Below, one piece after another: positions 7,918 to 15,684 of a stretch of 22,969 bases of DNA. The stretch covers positions 1 through 22,969 of the forward strand of contig CAYWMN010000031.1 in the NCBI GenBank assembly GCA_964459065.1, written 5' to 3'. Position numbers and translations under genes: made by a program. The DNA is from JAMCXS01 sp964459065 (lineage in GTDB: Bacteria > Acidobacteriota > Terriglobia > UBA7540). Every line of letters begins with the position of its first letter. Position 1 is the first letter of the stretch. A model generated the notes under the pieces. It did not search any database. It worked only from the letters and a program-made list of their open reading frames with translations, and had not been told where the DNA came from.

Positions 7918-8931
7918 TTGCCTGAACTCAGGAAAGACCCCATTACCGGCCGGTGGGTGATTATTGCCACCGATAGGGCCAAGCGGCCCTCGGACTTTGT
8001 GAGGGAACGGGTCGAAATCCACGGTTCCGGATTTTGTCCCTTTTGCAACGGCAACGAAACCAAGACTCCTCCGGAGATTATTGCCTATCGCAGCGACGGC
8101 AGTTCCCGGAATGCGCCGGGATGGTCGTTGCGCGTGGTTCCGAACAAGTTCCCCGCCCTGGGAATCGAGGGAGGACTGAAGCGCCAGGGTGAAGGGCTTT
8201 TTGACAAGATGAACGGGCTGGGTGCGCACGAGGTCATCATTGAAACTCCCGACCATCATAAAACCCTGGCGATGCTGCCGGAGCGCCAGATTGAAGATGT
8301 GCTGTGGGCGTATCGCGACCGGCTCCTGGACTTGAAGAAAGACCGCCGGTTCAAGTACATCATGGTCTTCAAGAACCACGGGCAAGCTGCCGGAGCTTCG
8401 CTCGAGCACACCCATTCACAGCTGATCGCCCTGCCGGTCGTTCCCAAACGCGTCCGCGAAGAAGTTGACGGCGCGCGGGACTATTTCAACTACAAGGAAC
8501 GTTGTATTTTTTGTGACATCATCCGCCAGGAGTCGGAGAGCGGGGTTCGGGTCATCGCCAACGGCTCGGAATTTATTGCGGTGGCTCCGTTTGCGCCGCG
8601 TTTTCCGTTTGAAATCTGGATCATGCCGAAAACGCACCTCTCCGCCTTTGAAGACGTGCAAAAACAGGAGTTTGAGCAACTGGCGGTCATCCTGAAAGAC
8701 ATGCTGATGCGATTGGACAAAGTCCTGGACTATCCGGCATACAACTTCATCATTCACACATCTCCGATTCCTGAAACGCCCAATGAGCACTACCACTGGC
8801 ACATTGAAATCATGCCCAAGCTGACCAAAGTGGCGGGATTTGAATGGGGCACGGGATTTCACATCAACCCCACGCCTCCGGAGGAATCGGCCAAGTTCTT
8901 GCGCGCGGCCGTCATGGAACCGGCGCGCTGA
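7918..8931 (+). CDS. galT: Galactose-1-phosphate uridylyltransferase (HIT superfamily)
   Basis: This 337-residue enzyme exchanges UMP between UDP-glucose and hexose 1-phosphate (Leloir pathway or nucleotide-sugar metabolism). It has the two HIT-like halves of GalT. The N-terminal half starts LRKDPITGRWVIIATDRAKRP, carries a CxxC zinc site (C40, C43) and the active-site HTHSQ (164-168), where H166 should be the uridylylated histidine. The usual E. coli form is HPHGQ, so T and S replace P and G. The second half begins near CIFC (C196, C199) and ends with NEHYHWHIEIMPK. The start is TTG 7918, eight bases after AAGGAG. Bacterial members with these variant motifs can also act on other sugar 1-phosphates, so galactose is likely but not certain. 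No galK or galE lies in the window. Confidence 0.9.
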   Translation: MPELRKDPITGRWVIIATDRAKRPSDFVRERVEIHGSGFCPFCNGNETKTPPEIIAYRSDGSSRNAPGWSLRVVPNKFPALGIEGGLKRQGEGLFDKMNGLGAHEVIIETPDHHKTLAMLPERQIEDVLWAYRDRLLDLKKDRRFKYIMVFKNHGQAAGASLEHTHSQLIALPVVPKRVREEVDGARDYFNYKERCIFCDIIRQESESGVRVIANGSEFIAVAPFAPRFPFEIWIMPKTHLSAFEDVQKQEFEQLAVILKDMLMRLDKVLDYPAYNFIIHTSPIPETPNEHYHWHIEIMPKLTKVAGFEWGTGFHINPTPPEESAKFLRAAVMEPAR

Positions 8932-9318
8932 TCGAAACCTGAACTCCAAGCGGCGTCGGCCCTTGAGAGGAAAACGGCGTTTGTGCCGATGCATTCCGCC
9001 GGGCGGGTTTGATGAGAAAGGCTAAGACGGTTTGCAATCCCCGGACCCCAGCTCGGACTCGCCCGAGTCGTTCGGAACATCAGAAGTTGAGCCGGCCGGA
9101 ATAGCGGCTTAGAAAAGAATTGAGAATCCAATCTGGATGAACCACCTTTTCATCAACACCTGCCCATCCCAGAAGGGACAAATCCCATCACCGCAAAGGC
9201 CGGCGCTTTCCCGGCGGTCCGGCCGGATTCCGGGTTATGCAATGGCTCCAGTGCTTGAGGCGCGTTCTTTCCGAGTTCTTCAGACAATGAGCCACCTTTT
9301 TGGGCGAGGTCCTGGCAA
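8932..9318. other. Gene-free region between galT and the DedA-type gene
   Basis: I find no convincing gene in these 387 bases. A 61-codon frame overlapping the next gene is not supported by domains or a ribosome-binding site. A short dyad ACTCG-CCC-GAGT lies near 9057-9068, and CCGGC/GCCGG-rich stretches occur around 9200-9230. There is no T-run terminator and no clear promoter. Confidence 0.5.
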
Positions 9319-9963
9319 GTGAAATTCCTCGTGCATCTGGCGAATCACCTTGAGCACACCCTTCTGCTGTACGGTGGCTGGGGACTGGTTGGAATCGCCA
9401 CGCTTGACTCCGCGGGCGTGTCGATGCCGGGGGTCAAGGATGTGCTCCTGATTTATCTTTCCAGCCAGGATCCGGGCCGGGCCTGGATTTATGCCCTGGG
9501 CTGTGTTTTTGGCACCGTGGTCGGCTCATTTGTTATCTATGGCATTGGCCGGACCGGCGCGCGACTTTTGAAGCGCAAGCCCTCGGCAAAGGAAATGGGC
9601 CGGGCCAAGAAATGGCTGGTCAAAAATGATTTCCTGACCGTCGTCGTCGCGTCGCTGCTGCCGCCTCCCCTGCCCTTTAAGCCGGTTCTGCTCGGTTCCG
9701 GCGCCTTGCGGATCAGTCCCTTGCGGTTCACCGCCGCGCTCGTGATCGGAGGGGCATTAAGGTTCGGCGCGGAGGCCTGGATCGGCGTTCGTTACGGCGT
9801 GGGGGGAGAAACGCTTCTGAAGCAGAATATCATCTGGATCTCCCTGGGCTTTGTGGCCCTCGTGGTGATAACGGCGTTGATTTATCGCTGGTACCAAGGT
9901 TCCGGGGGTAAGGACGAACCGAAACCGGCAGCCTCCGAGACTTCCCGCCAAAAGCAGGATTAA
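9319..9963 (+). CDS. DedA/VTT-family integral membrane protein
   Basis: A 214-residue membrane protein of the DedA (SNARE-associated Golgi/VTT) family. The hallmark re-entrant and helix pattern is visible: LVGIATLDSAGVSMPG near the N-terminus, GCVFGTVVGSFVIYGIGR, then the conserved amphipathic segment (SLLPPPLPFKPVLLGSGALRISPLRF) with the R/P residues typical of the family, and a last helix (NIIWISLGFVALVVITALIYRWY). Members act as flippases or scramblases of phospholipids or undecaprenyl phosphate, or as proton-coupled carriers; the substrate here is unknown. The tail is polar (GSGGKDEPKPAASETSRQKQD). The start is GTG 9319 with GAGGT nine bases upstream. It converges with a membrane-protein gene and shares TTAA for the two stops. 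A lipid kinase gene lies nearby, so the neighbourhood may concern membrane lipids. Confidence 0.85.
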   Translation: MKFLVHLANHLEHTLLLYGGWGLVGIATLDSAGVSMPGVKDVLLIYLSSQDPGRAWIYALGCVFGTVVGSFVIYGIGRTGARLLKRKPSAKEMGRAKKWLVKNDFLTVVVASLLPPPLPFKPVLLGSGALRISPLRFTAALVIGGALRFGAEAWIGVRYGVGGETLLKQNIIWISLGFVALVVITALIYRWYQGSGGKDEPKPAASETSRQKQD

Positions 9964-10973
9964 TTTCCCTTAAATTTTCCGGTAAAACTGAAGGCTTGCG
10001 AGCGAACGTGGAGGTGTTTGTCGAGTTCAATTCTGACGACGAAGCCGCCGCGTTCCGATTCAGCCCGCTGGTACCGCAAGTCCCGAATGAGAACCGTCGG
10101 TCCCTTTTCATTGGGAATAACTTCCGGCCAGGGGAAACGGGCGAAATTCATAAAGATGGCTGCCGTCCGGCTCTTGAGCGCGGCTTCGAGCGGCCGGGAA
10201 GGCGCCGGTTGATAGAAAACGCGCTCATCCTGCGTTTCCACGTTGCCGTGATCGACGTTGACCGGCAGCACATAATCCGCTGAAGACGTTTCAACCACTG
10301 CTTTCCACACAAAGGGATTCCCAAACGTCGGGAAAGCGCCCAGCCGCTCAGCGTCCTGGCCCTGATAAGTGCGGGCTTGAAGCATGTTGAGAGCCCGCTG
10401 GTGGGCAAGGCCCCGCACTCCCCACAAGGCAACCATGGCGCAAAGCGAAAAAATCGCGCCCCACCGATAGCCCGTCCTGGCCGCGCCCACTTCCTCGGTA
10501 ATCAGGCGAAAAAGAAAAGGAAGTCCCAGGCCGGCGATCAGGACCGCCCATAAAAGCGGGTCGATAATGGGTTCGATATCCCAGGCATACCAGTGGCTGC
10601 TAAAAGGCAGAAACAGGCGGATTCCATAGGATGTGGTCAAATCAAGCAGCACATGGCTGGCGGTCGCCAGCCAACAGGTGATAAAAAGCCAGCGAGCCTT
10701 CAGGCCCGGTTCCCGCTCGGGCGCCGGGCGTTTGCTTCCAAAGTAATAAACCGCCGCCGCCAGCAACGCTGCCAGCACCGTGGCACCCAGGATGGAATGG
10801 GTGATGCCGCGATGATATTTCAAGTACGCGGCGCTTCCCCAAAAGCGGGAAACCATGTCAACATCCGGCAGGTTCGCCCCGATGACCGCGGCAAGCGTCG
10901 CGTAGCGGGTCTTGCGGTTTAGTCCTGCATAGCTGATGGCCACGCCCGCGAGGGTGTGGGTTAAGTTATCCAT
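9960..10973 (-). CDS. YdjM/DUF457-type membrane-bound predicted metal-dependent hydrolase
   Basis: A membrane protein of about 337 residues with the YdjM/DUF457 signature: the start MDNLTHTLAGVAISYAGL, the acidic LPDVDM (D37, D39), YHRGITHS (H54, H59), and LLDLTTSYGIRLFLPFSSHWYAWD. These His/Asp clusters at the ends of predicted helices are the supposed metal site. Helices are seen around 61-80, 88-110, 131-150 and 170-190, followed by a soluble C-terminal half of about 140 residues. In LexA-regulated E. coli YdjM and its relatives the true activity is unknown. I place the start at ATG 10973 from the family N-terminus, although no good ribosome-binding site is visible. The frame stays open back to a TTG at 11057 that touches the stop of the upstream lipid kinase gene (TGATTG), so the pair is probably one transcript. 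Confidence 0.85.
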   Translation of the reverse strand: MDNLTHTLAGVAISYAGLNRKTRYATLAAVIGANLPDVDMVSRFWGSAAYLKYHRGITHSILGATVLAALLAAAVYYFGSKRPAPEREPGLKARWLFITCWLATASHVLLDLTTSYGIRLFLPFSSHWYAWDIEPIIDPLLWAVLIAGLGLPFLFRLITEEVGAARTGYRWGAIFSLCAMVALWGVRGLAHQRALNMLQARTYQGQDAERLGAFPTFGNPFVWKAVVETSSADYVLPVNVDHGNVETQDERVFYQPAPSRPLEAALKSRTAAIFMNFARFPWPEVIPNEKGPTVLIRDLRYQRAESERGGFVVRIELDKHLHVRSQAFSFTGKFKGN

Positions 10974-11057
10974 TTCAAAACACGCTGCGACGGCGAATGA
11001 AGAGCGGGCGTTGCAACCGTCTGAGCTCCGCCGGGGCTCAGGGAGTTCCTGCCCCAA

Positions 11058-11981
11058 TCAATGCAAAAATCGCCGCGGCACCAGCAGCGTCAGCGCATCC
11101 GGGACAACGTCAAACCGGACCGGAAGCTGCCCGGCAAGCTCGCCGTCAACTTCAAAGTCAATTGAACCGGCGGAGTCTTCGCTGGCGCAAACAACCGTCT
11201 CTCCCTCGAGCAGGCTGACGTCACCCAGCCAGTGATGGGTGCGGGTCACAATGGCAAGCGCATAGATCAAGTACCGGGCTGGGCTGCGGCCGTTGAACAG
11301 GCAGCAGGCAAGATGGGGATGGCGAAGTCCGGTGGAGCGAGCCAGGCGCAGCCAGCCCGCGTAGCGCAACGAACGCTGGACAACCGCAAAGGTTGTGGAA
11401 ACTTTCGTCCCGTTAACGGCGCATTGGAATTGGGGAAAGTCGTACTCGAAGATCTGCCGCAGCGCCGACCCCGCGTAGGCGATCACCCCCACGCGAAGTT
11501 TCGCGGCCCGGTCGAGCTTGCTGATGACGCGAGCGTCGAACCCGGCGCCCGCAACCGCAAGAAAGTACCGCTGCCGGGGTGCTTCGGGCGTGCCCCAGGT
11601 TGCCCTGCCCAGAGCCACCCGGCATGGCACCCACTGGGGAAGAGCCTTCGCCGCCCGATCGAGAGAGGCGGGAAGCCCCAGTTCCCGGCCCACAATGTTT
11701 GCGGTGCCGGCGGGAAAGATCGCCAGCGGCACATCGGTCGGGCCCATCCCATTGATCACCTCGTTGATGGTACCGTCGCCGCCGCACGCGATGATGAGCT
11801 GGCGGCCCGCACGGACAGCCTCTTGCGCCAGTGCCCTTGCGTCTCCCGCGCCTGCCGTAAAGGCCACCGCCGGCTCGATGCCCTCTTCGCGCAGCAAGGC
11901 GGCCGCATTCCGGACTCTCGCCGCCAGCCGGGAGCCCGGGATTCCTGCCACCGGGTTACAGATGATGATTGCGTTCTTCAA
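11058..11981 (-). CDS. Diacylglycerol kinase-type lipid kinase (DAGK catalytic domain)
   Basis: A 307-residue soluble kinase of the DAGK/LCB5/YegS superfamily, which phosphorylates lipid hydroxyls (diacylglycerol, sphingoid bases or similar) with ATP. Visible motifs: IIICNPVAG at the N-terminus, the nucleotide-binding ACGGDGTINEVINGM (GGDGT 67-71) and IFPAGTANIVGRELGLP (PAGTAN 90-95). The C-terminal beta-sandwich has GAGFDARVI and DFEVDGELAGQLPVRFDVVPDALTLLVP, the usual family ending. The lipid acceptor cannot be read from the sequence. Translation seems to begin at TTG 11981, since MKNAIIICNP is the natural family start; no good Shine-Dalgarno site is seen. It lies directly upstream of the DUF457-type gene, with which it probably forms an operon. 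Confidence 0.9.
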   Translation of the reverse strand: MKNAIIICNPVAGIPGSRLAARVRNAAALLREEGIEPAVAFTAGAGDARALAQEAVRAGRQLIIACGGDGTINEVINGMGPTDVPLAIFPAGTANIVGRELGLPASLDRAAKALPQWVPCRVALGRATWGTPEAPRQRYFLAVAGAGFDARVISKLDRAAKLRVGVIAYAGSALRQIFEYDFPQFQCAVNGTKVSTTFAVVQRSLRYAGWLRLARSTGLRHPHLACCLFNGRSPARYLIYALAIVTRTHHWLGDVSLLEGETVVCASEDSAGSIDFEVDGELAGQLPVRFDVVPDALTLLVPRRFLH

Positions 11982-12099
11982 AGAAAGGTTCTAGCGGTTT
12001 GAAGGACCCCGTATCGTGGGACACCGGCCAACAACCCGTTTTTAACGCGCCCCCAAAGCGGCGCAACCGGATCTCCGCGGCTGCGGCCCGCACCGTTTC

Positions 12100-12498
12100 C
12101 TAATGGGGACGTCCCGTTGAAGCCAACCCCGTCACAACTTTCTTTGCAATTTTTTCCTGGGTCTTCTTTTTCAACTTGGCGTCCACCCAAACCATCTCGC
12201 CGACTTTCAATTGGGAAAGAGAACTGCGCTTCCCATTTTGAATAAATTTCGTATTGCGTTTCAGTTTAAATACCTGATGATTACCAAAGCGCGTTTTGTC
12301 CAAAACCAGTTCATTCTTACCAATCTTTTGAATGATGCCAAAAATATAATTCTGGTAATTTCCACCAATTGAAATCGCGTCCTCGAACCGGCCGCTGGCG
12401 CTCGAAGCTCCTGGGGACCGGACAGCTTGCCCCCATCCATTGCCGGCTGCCAGCACGCAACCGAGAATCGCGCAGCCCAGCAGAGCTGTTGTTTTCAT
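12100..12498 (-). CDS. Small secreted protein with a DUF5666-like beta-domain
   Basis: A 132-residue protein with a clear signal peptide (MKTTALLGCAILGCVLAAG, cleavage likely near GWGQA, 22-25). The mature part is short and basic. It contains a pattern resembling DUF5666-like OB-fold domains: FGIIQKIGKNELVLDK, then HQVFKLKRNTKFIQNGKRSSLSQLKVGEMVWVDAKLKKK, that is, a beta-strand, a numbered residue-type default (NTKF..NGK), and a 'SQLKVGEMVWVDA' step. No catalytic residues are seen. A role in the periplasm or cell surface is inferred only from export. GAGGG about seven bases before the ATG supports the start. A perfect TTGACA on the same strand at 12565-12570 may belong to its promoter. Confidence 0.65.
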   Translation of the reverse strand: MKTTALLGCAILGCVLAAGNGWGQAVRSPGASSASGRFEDAISIGGNYQNYIFGIIQKIGKNELVLDKTRFGNHQVFKLKRNTKFIQNGKRSSLSQLKVGEMVWVDAKLKKKTQEKIAKKVVTGLASTGRPH

Positions 12499-12540
12499 AG
12501 AGCTTCCCTCACCCCCTCTCTTCTCAAGACTTCCCTTGTG

Positions 12541-12570
12541 AAGCTAGCAATCGGAGGATTGGCGTGTCAA
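12541..12570 (-). promoter_or_regulatory. Possible promoter of the small secreted protein gene
   Basis: On the minus strand a perfect TTGACA (12570-12565) is followed, after 18 bases, by TAGCTT (12546-12541), which matches only half of the -10 consensus. Transcription would begin about 35 bases before the ATG at 12498. The -35 is good and the -10 is poor. Confidence 0.3.
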
Positions 12571-12781
12571 GCCGCAATTGTTCACCGCAGCAAACTTAAA
12601 GGCCCCAAAGCGCTTCAAATTACGTGTAAACTAAAAAGGATGGCTGCCAGGCGTGGCCAGACCGCGGGAAACAGACAAAAGAGAACTCTGTTAAACTTTA
12701 GCCTGCGCAGGGCAAGCCTCGAAGGCTTCACCAGGAGGTTGGCCCCCCGCAGAAGATCAGCAGAACTAAGGGAATCGGCAC

Positions 12782-13444
12782 ATGAAGAATTTCACCCCAT
12801 GGGTTGCGCTCTGGATGTTGATGGCGGGATTTCTCATCGCACCCGCCGCTAAGGGACAGGAGGGTCCGGGAAAAAGCCTCACCGTGCCCGAAGGAACCGA
12901 ATTCAAGATGCAGCTTCGCACCACCCTGGACTCTAAAACGTCCAAAGTCGGCGACCAGGTCGTCGGAATTCTCGTCAGTCCCGCTTACGTCGGCAACCAG
13001 GTTGCCTTTCCCAAAGGCACTCGCGTCGAAGGACACATTACCGCGGTCCAGCAGGCCCGGCACAGGGGGAGAGGCGGTAGCGTGACGCCTGTCTTCAATG
13101 ACCTCGAACTTGCCAATGGAACCAAGATCCCCATTCTGGGATTCCTCTCCGAAGTCTTCAAGGGTAAACACGCAAGCGAAGTTCAGGTCGATCTTGAAGG
13201 CGATCTCAAAGGCCAGGGCGCCTCGCGGCTGAAGGAAACCGCCGTGGTGGCCGGGGCGGCAGCCACCGGGGGCATCGCAGGTTTAGGCGTCGCAATCGCA
13301 ACCGGCATTGGAGGCTTGTTCGGCGCCGTCTTCATTCCTCGCGGGCATGAGGCTGTCCTCGATCAAGGGGCGGTGATCGGCATGCGGCTGGCGAACAGCA
13401 TCGCTGTCGAAGTATCACCCCAGCAGCCCATGGCCATGCGGTAA
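12782..13444 (+). CDS. Secreted protein with beta-rich domain and glycine-zipper segment
   Basis: A 220-residue exported protein. The signal peptide covers about residues 1-25 (hydrophobic ALWMLMAGFLIAPAAKGQ). The central part starts VPEGTEFKMQLRTTLDSKTSKVGDQVVGILVSP and continues with FPKGTRVEGHITAV. This 'VP.GT...RL...L.SK....GD...G.L..' pattern is frequent in acidobacterial secreted proteins of unknown function. A glycine-zipper stretch (about 154-184, GAAATGGIAGLGVAIATGIGG) is long and hydrophobic enough to insert into or pack against a membrane, and GAVFIPRGHEAVLDQGAVIGMRL follows. I cannot assign a function. The ATG is preceded by AAGGGA eight bases upstream. It is divergent from the DUF5666-like gene, so the two secreted proteins may share control. 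Confidence 0.7.
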   Translation: MKNFTPWVALWMLMAGFLIAPAAKGQEGPGKSLTVPEGTEFKMQLRTTLDSKTSKVGDQVVGILVSPAYVGNQVAFPKGTRVEGHITAVQQARHRGRGGSVTPVFNDLELANGTKIPILGFLSEVFKGKHASEVQVDLEGDLKGQGASRLKETAVVAGAAATGGIAGLGVAIATGIGGLFGAVFIPRGHEAVLDQGAVIGMRLANSIAVEVSPQQPMAMR

Positions 13445-13593
13445 CCCCATCAACCCGTCACCTTGAGTCAGGAAGCGGACCGCCCGGCGGGCGATGAGAA
13501 GCGCCCGCGATGCTGTCTCGATCTTTTGCAATCCCCCGGCGCGCCTTGCGGATTGCTGAAAATGCGAACTCAATTTCCTCTCTGAAAAACCCT

Positions 13594-13623
13594 GTCACAC
13601 AAAGATGTGACTTCCATCACATC
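13594..13623 (+). promoter_or_regulatory. Crp-family composite operator before the crp-like gene
   Basis: GATGTGA-CTTCCA-TCACATC (13604-13623) is a perfect palindrome and contains TGTGA-N6-TCACA, the CRP consensus. A third half-site lies just upstream: GTCACA (13594-13599) with TGTGAC (13606-13611) makes a second dyad sharing the middle half-site. The palindrome centre (13613.5) is 32 bases from the middle of a -10-like TAAATT (13643-13648), which is the geometry of a class-II CRP-activated promoter. It is 62 bases from the start codon of the regulator itself, so autoregulation is likely. Confidence 0.7.
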
Positions 13624-13684
13624 ATCAACCACCACCTTCCATTAAATTGTCTGATTAGATGTCTACTTCAGATTGTGAATTCAG

Positions 13685-14437
13685 ATGCCCATGGCAGATA
13701 ACCTAAAAGGCAAGGCTTCTTCTAACAAACAAAAGCTACCCCCTTGTAACCTGGGGAAGAGCCCTCCCAAGTCGTTCAACCAGTTTGTGCGCGCCATCGT
13801 CCCTCTCAAGGCCGCTGTCAACGTTCCCAAACAAAGTACACTTTTTGAGGAAGGCCAGCAGCCCGATGGCGTCTACCTCCTGGTTCACGGCCAGGTTAAA
13901 CTCTCCGTCACTTTGAAAGGCGGAAGAACGCTCATTTTAGGCGTTGCACAACCTGGCGAAGTGCTGGGCTTGAGCGCCATCGTATCCGATAAGCCCGCCG
14001 AATGCACGGCAGAAACGTTGACGCCTGCCCAGTTTTCCTTTGTTTCGCGAAGGGATTTCCTGCGCTTAATCGACGAACGTCGCGAACTTTGCCTTCTGGT
14101 TGTTGAAGTCTTGAGCCGCCAGCTTCGCGAAGCCGTGGACGTCATTCATTACTCGTCGGGTTCGCAGCCCGCCGCTGAAAAATTGGCTGGCCTGCTCGCA
14201 GCATGGCTGGCCTCGAACGGCGAGTCGTCTGGTCAAGGACTTGAACTCAAACTCCCCCTGACGCAGGAAGAAATCGGCCAAATGATCGGCGTTTCCCGCG
14301 AAACGGTTTCACGCCTTCTGGCAGGATTCGAGAAAGATGGAATCTTGTCTCTGGAAGGATCTCGGATGCGAATCCTGGATAGAGAGGCGCTCGTGGCCTC
14401 CTCATACCCCAGGTCCACGCTTCCGGGAAAACATTAG
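13685..14437 (+). CDS. Crp/Fnr-family transcriptional regulator with CRP-type recognition helix
   Basis: A 250-residue regulator: an N-terminal tail of about 35 polar residues, a cyclic-nucleotide-binding-type beta-roll (about 38-130, with GEVLGLSAIVSDKPAE), the long dimer helix (about 130-158), and a winged helix-turn-helix (about 165-235). The recognition helix reads GVSRETVSRLL (R205, E206, R210), the same contact triplet that E. coli CRP uses for TGTGA half-sites. The FNR cysteine cluster is absent (only C21, C107, C136), and the Arg-Ser pair that holds cAMP in CRP is not found at its place. The ligand is therefore unknown; haem, NO, redox or another small molecule remain possible. Its own promoter carries a perfect TGTGA-N6-TCACA site, and the convergent radical SAM gene carries a matching site. 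No clear ribosome-binding site precedes ATG 13685; ATG 13691 is an alternative. Confidence 0.9.
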   Translation: MPMADNLKGKASSNKQKLPPCNLGKSPPKSFNQFVRAIVPLKAAVNVPKQSTLFEEGQQPDGVYLLVHGQVKLSVTLKGGRTLILGVAQPGEVLGLSAIVSDKPAECTAETLTPAQFSFVSRRDFLRLIDERRELCLLVVEVLSRQLREAVDVIHYSSGSQPAAEKLAGLLAAWLASNGESSGQGLELKLPLTQEEIGQMIGVSRETVSRLLAGFEKDGILSLEGSRMRILDREALVASSYPRSTLPGKH

Positions 14438-14439
14438 CC

Positions 14440-14469
14440 GAACCGGAAAACGAACGGGCTCCCCGGTTC
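14440..14469. terminator. Hairpin between the convergent crp-like and radical SAM genes
   Basis: GAACCGG (14440-14446) pairs perfectly with CCGGTTC (14463-14469) around a 16-base loop, starting three bases after the crp-like stop. There is no T-run on either side, so it may only be a weak, shared 3' boundary. Confidence 0.3.
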
Positions 14470-14528
14470 TCCTCGATTCACCTGCGGCCGCCGAAACTGC
14501 TGTCGCCCCCTGCCCCGCCGTCAGGCTG

Positions 14529-15614
14529 CTAGACTGCCGGCCTGAGCGCTTGCGGCTGGTAAATGCAAGACGGCTCCTCGGCAAAAGGGTCGCCGGTCAG
14601 GGCATAGGCTCGCGATCGGGACCCTCCGCAAATCTCCCGGAATTCGCAAATGCCGCATTTTCCCTTTAAGTTTGAGGAATCCCGCAGCGCCCGGAAAAAC
14701 GGCGCCTGGCGGTAGATCTCCGCGAGCGGCCGATTGCGCACATTTCCTGCAGAAACCGGCAGAAAACCACTGGGGAAAACCTCGCCTTCATGCGATACAA
14801 AAACGAAACCCTTTCCGTCGTTGATGCCTCGCGGCGCGCGTCCGAGGGTGTCCGGGACCAATTGAGGCCCGCCCGCAAACTGCGGCACCCCGTTACGCCT
14901 CCGCTCGGCGCGCCTCTGGGCCAGGAACCGCCGGAAATGTTGCGCTTCCGTCGTCTTGATATCAAATTCAACTTCGTGGGAAACAGCTTCCAGCTTTTCA
15001 AAAACCTGCTCGAACTCCGCTGCGCTAATCAGATCATCGGTCTGCGCGCGGCCCGTTGGAACAAGAAAGAAAACGCTCCACAAAACAATTCTGTGTTGCT
15101 GGAGCAGGGCCACGATGGAATCGATGTCGCCCAGATTGCGGCGCGTGATCGTGGTATTGATCTGCACGGGAAGCCCGATTTTATTGGCCCAGCGCACCGC
15201 TTCCAGCGTCAGGTTGTAGGACCCCGGCACCCCGCGGAAATCATCATGGATCGCGGCTTTCGACCCGTCCAGGCTCACCGCCAGCCTTGCCAGCCCGCAC
15301 CGCTCGAGGGCTGAAATGGCTTCCCGGGTCAGCAGCGGAGTGGCGCTCGGCGTCATGGAAGTCCGCACGCCCGCCTGCCTGCCGTATTCCACCAGGTGAT
15401 AGATATCCGGCCTCTTGAGGGGATCGCCACCCGTCAACACAAACACCGGCGCGGCAAGCTCGGCGACTTGATCGATCAGCGCCTCGGCTTCCTCGGTCGT
15501 CAGTTCAAATGGCGACCGGGACGGCTGCGCACACGCCCGGCAGTGGTGGCAAACCAGGTCGCAAGCTTGCGTCGTTTCCCAAATCACAATAAAAGGTTGG
15601 TCCTGGAAATTCAT
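14529..15614 (-). CDS. Radical SAM/SPASM protein, TIGR04053-like (NirJ/AhbD-related)
   Basis: A 361-residue radical SAM enzyme. The 4Fe-4S motif CxxxCxxC is C18-C22-C25 in TTQACDLVCHHCRAC. SAM-binding elements follow: VFVLTGGDPLKRPD, SMTPSATPLLT and RLAVSLDGSKAAIHDDFRGVPGSY. A C-terminal SPASM-type cluster region has C320, C323, C329 and C350 in the layout CxxCxxxxxCGGSRSRAYALTGD, as in the haem/haem-d1 enzymes NirJ and AhbD. LWSVFFLVPTGR and FDIKTTEAQHFRR are features I associate with TIGR04053. The product is unknown; tetrapyrrole side-chain or peptide modification are both possible, and no precursor peptide gene is seen. I prefer ATG 15614 over ATG 15656: the shorter form starts at the family N-terminus and leaves room for a class-II promoter under the Crp-type site at 15685-15713. 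Confidence 0.88.
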   Translation of the reverse strand: MNFQDQPFIVIWETTQACDLVCHHCRACAQPSRSPFELTTEEAEALIDQVAELAAPVFVLTGGDPLKRPDIYHLVEYGRQAGVRTSMTPSATPLLTREAISALERCGLARLAVSLDGSKAAIHDDFRGVPGSYNLTLEAVRWANKIGLPVQINTTITRRNLGDIDSIVALLQQHRIVLWSVFFLVPTGRAQTDDLISAAEFEQVFEKLEAVSHEVEFDIKTTEAQHFRRFLAQRRAERRRNGVPQFAGGPQLVPDTLGRAPRGINDGKGFVFVSHEGEVFPSGFLPVSAGNVRNRPLAEIYRQAPFFRALRDSSNLKGKCGICEFREICGGSRSRAYALTGDPFAEEPSCIYQPQALRPAV

Positions 15615-15684
15615 CGCGGCCCCCGTGTCGGCCCTGTAACCACAGGCCGAAGGCATTATTCGACACCCCGCAGAGCCAGCTTGC

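Noticed and set aside
9137..9322. 61-codon frame before the DedA-type gene
   Set aside because: It has no domain, no ribosome-binding site and an unlikely composition.
13510..13701. 63-codon frame before the crp-like gene
   Set aside because: It runs through the operator and promoter of the regulator and has no start signal or domain.
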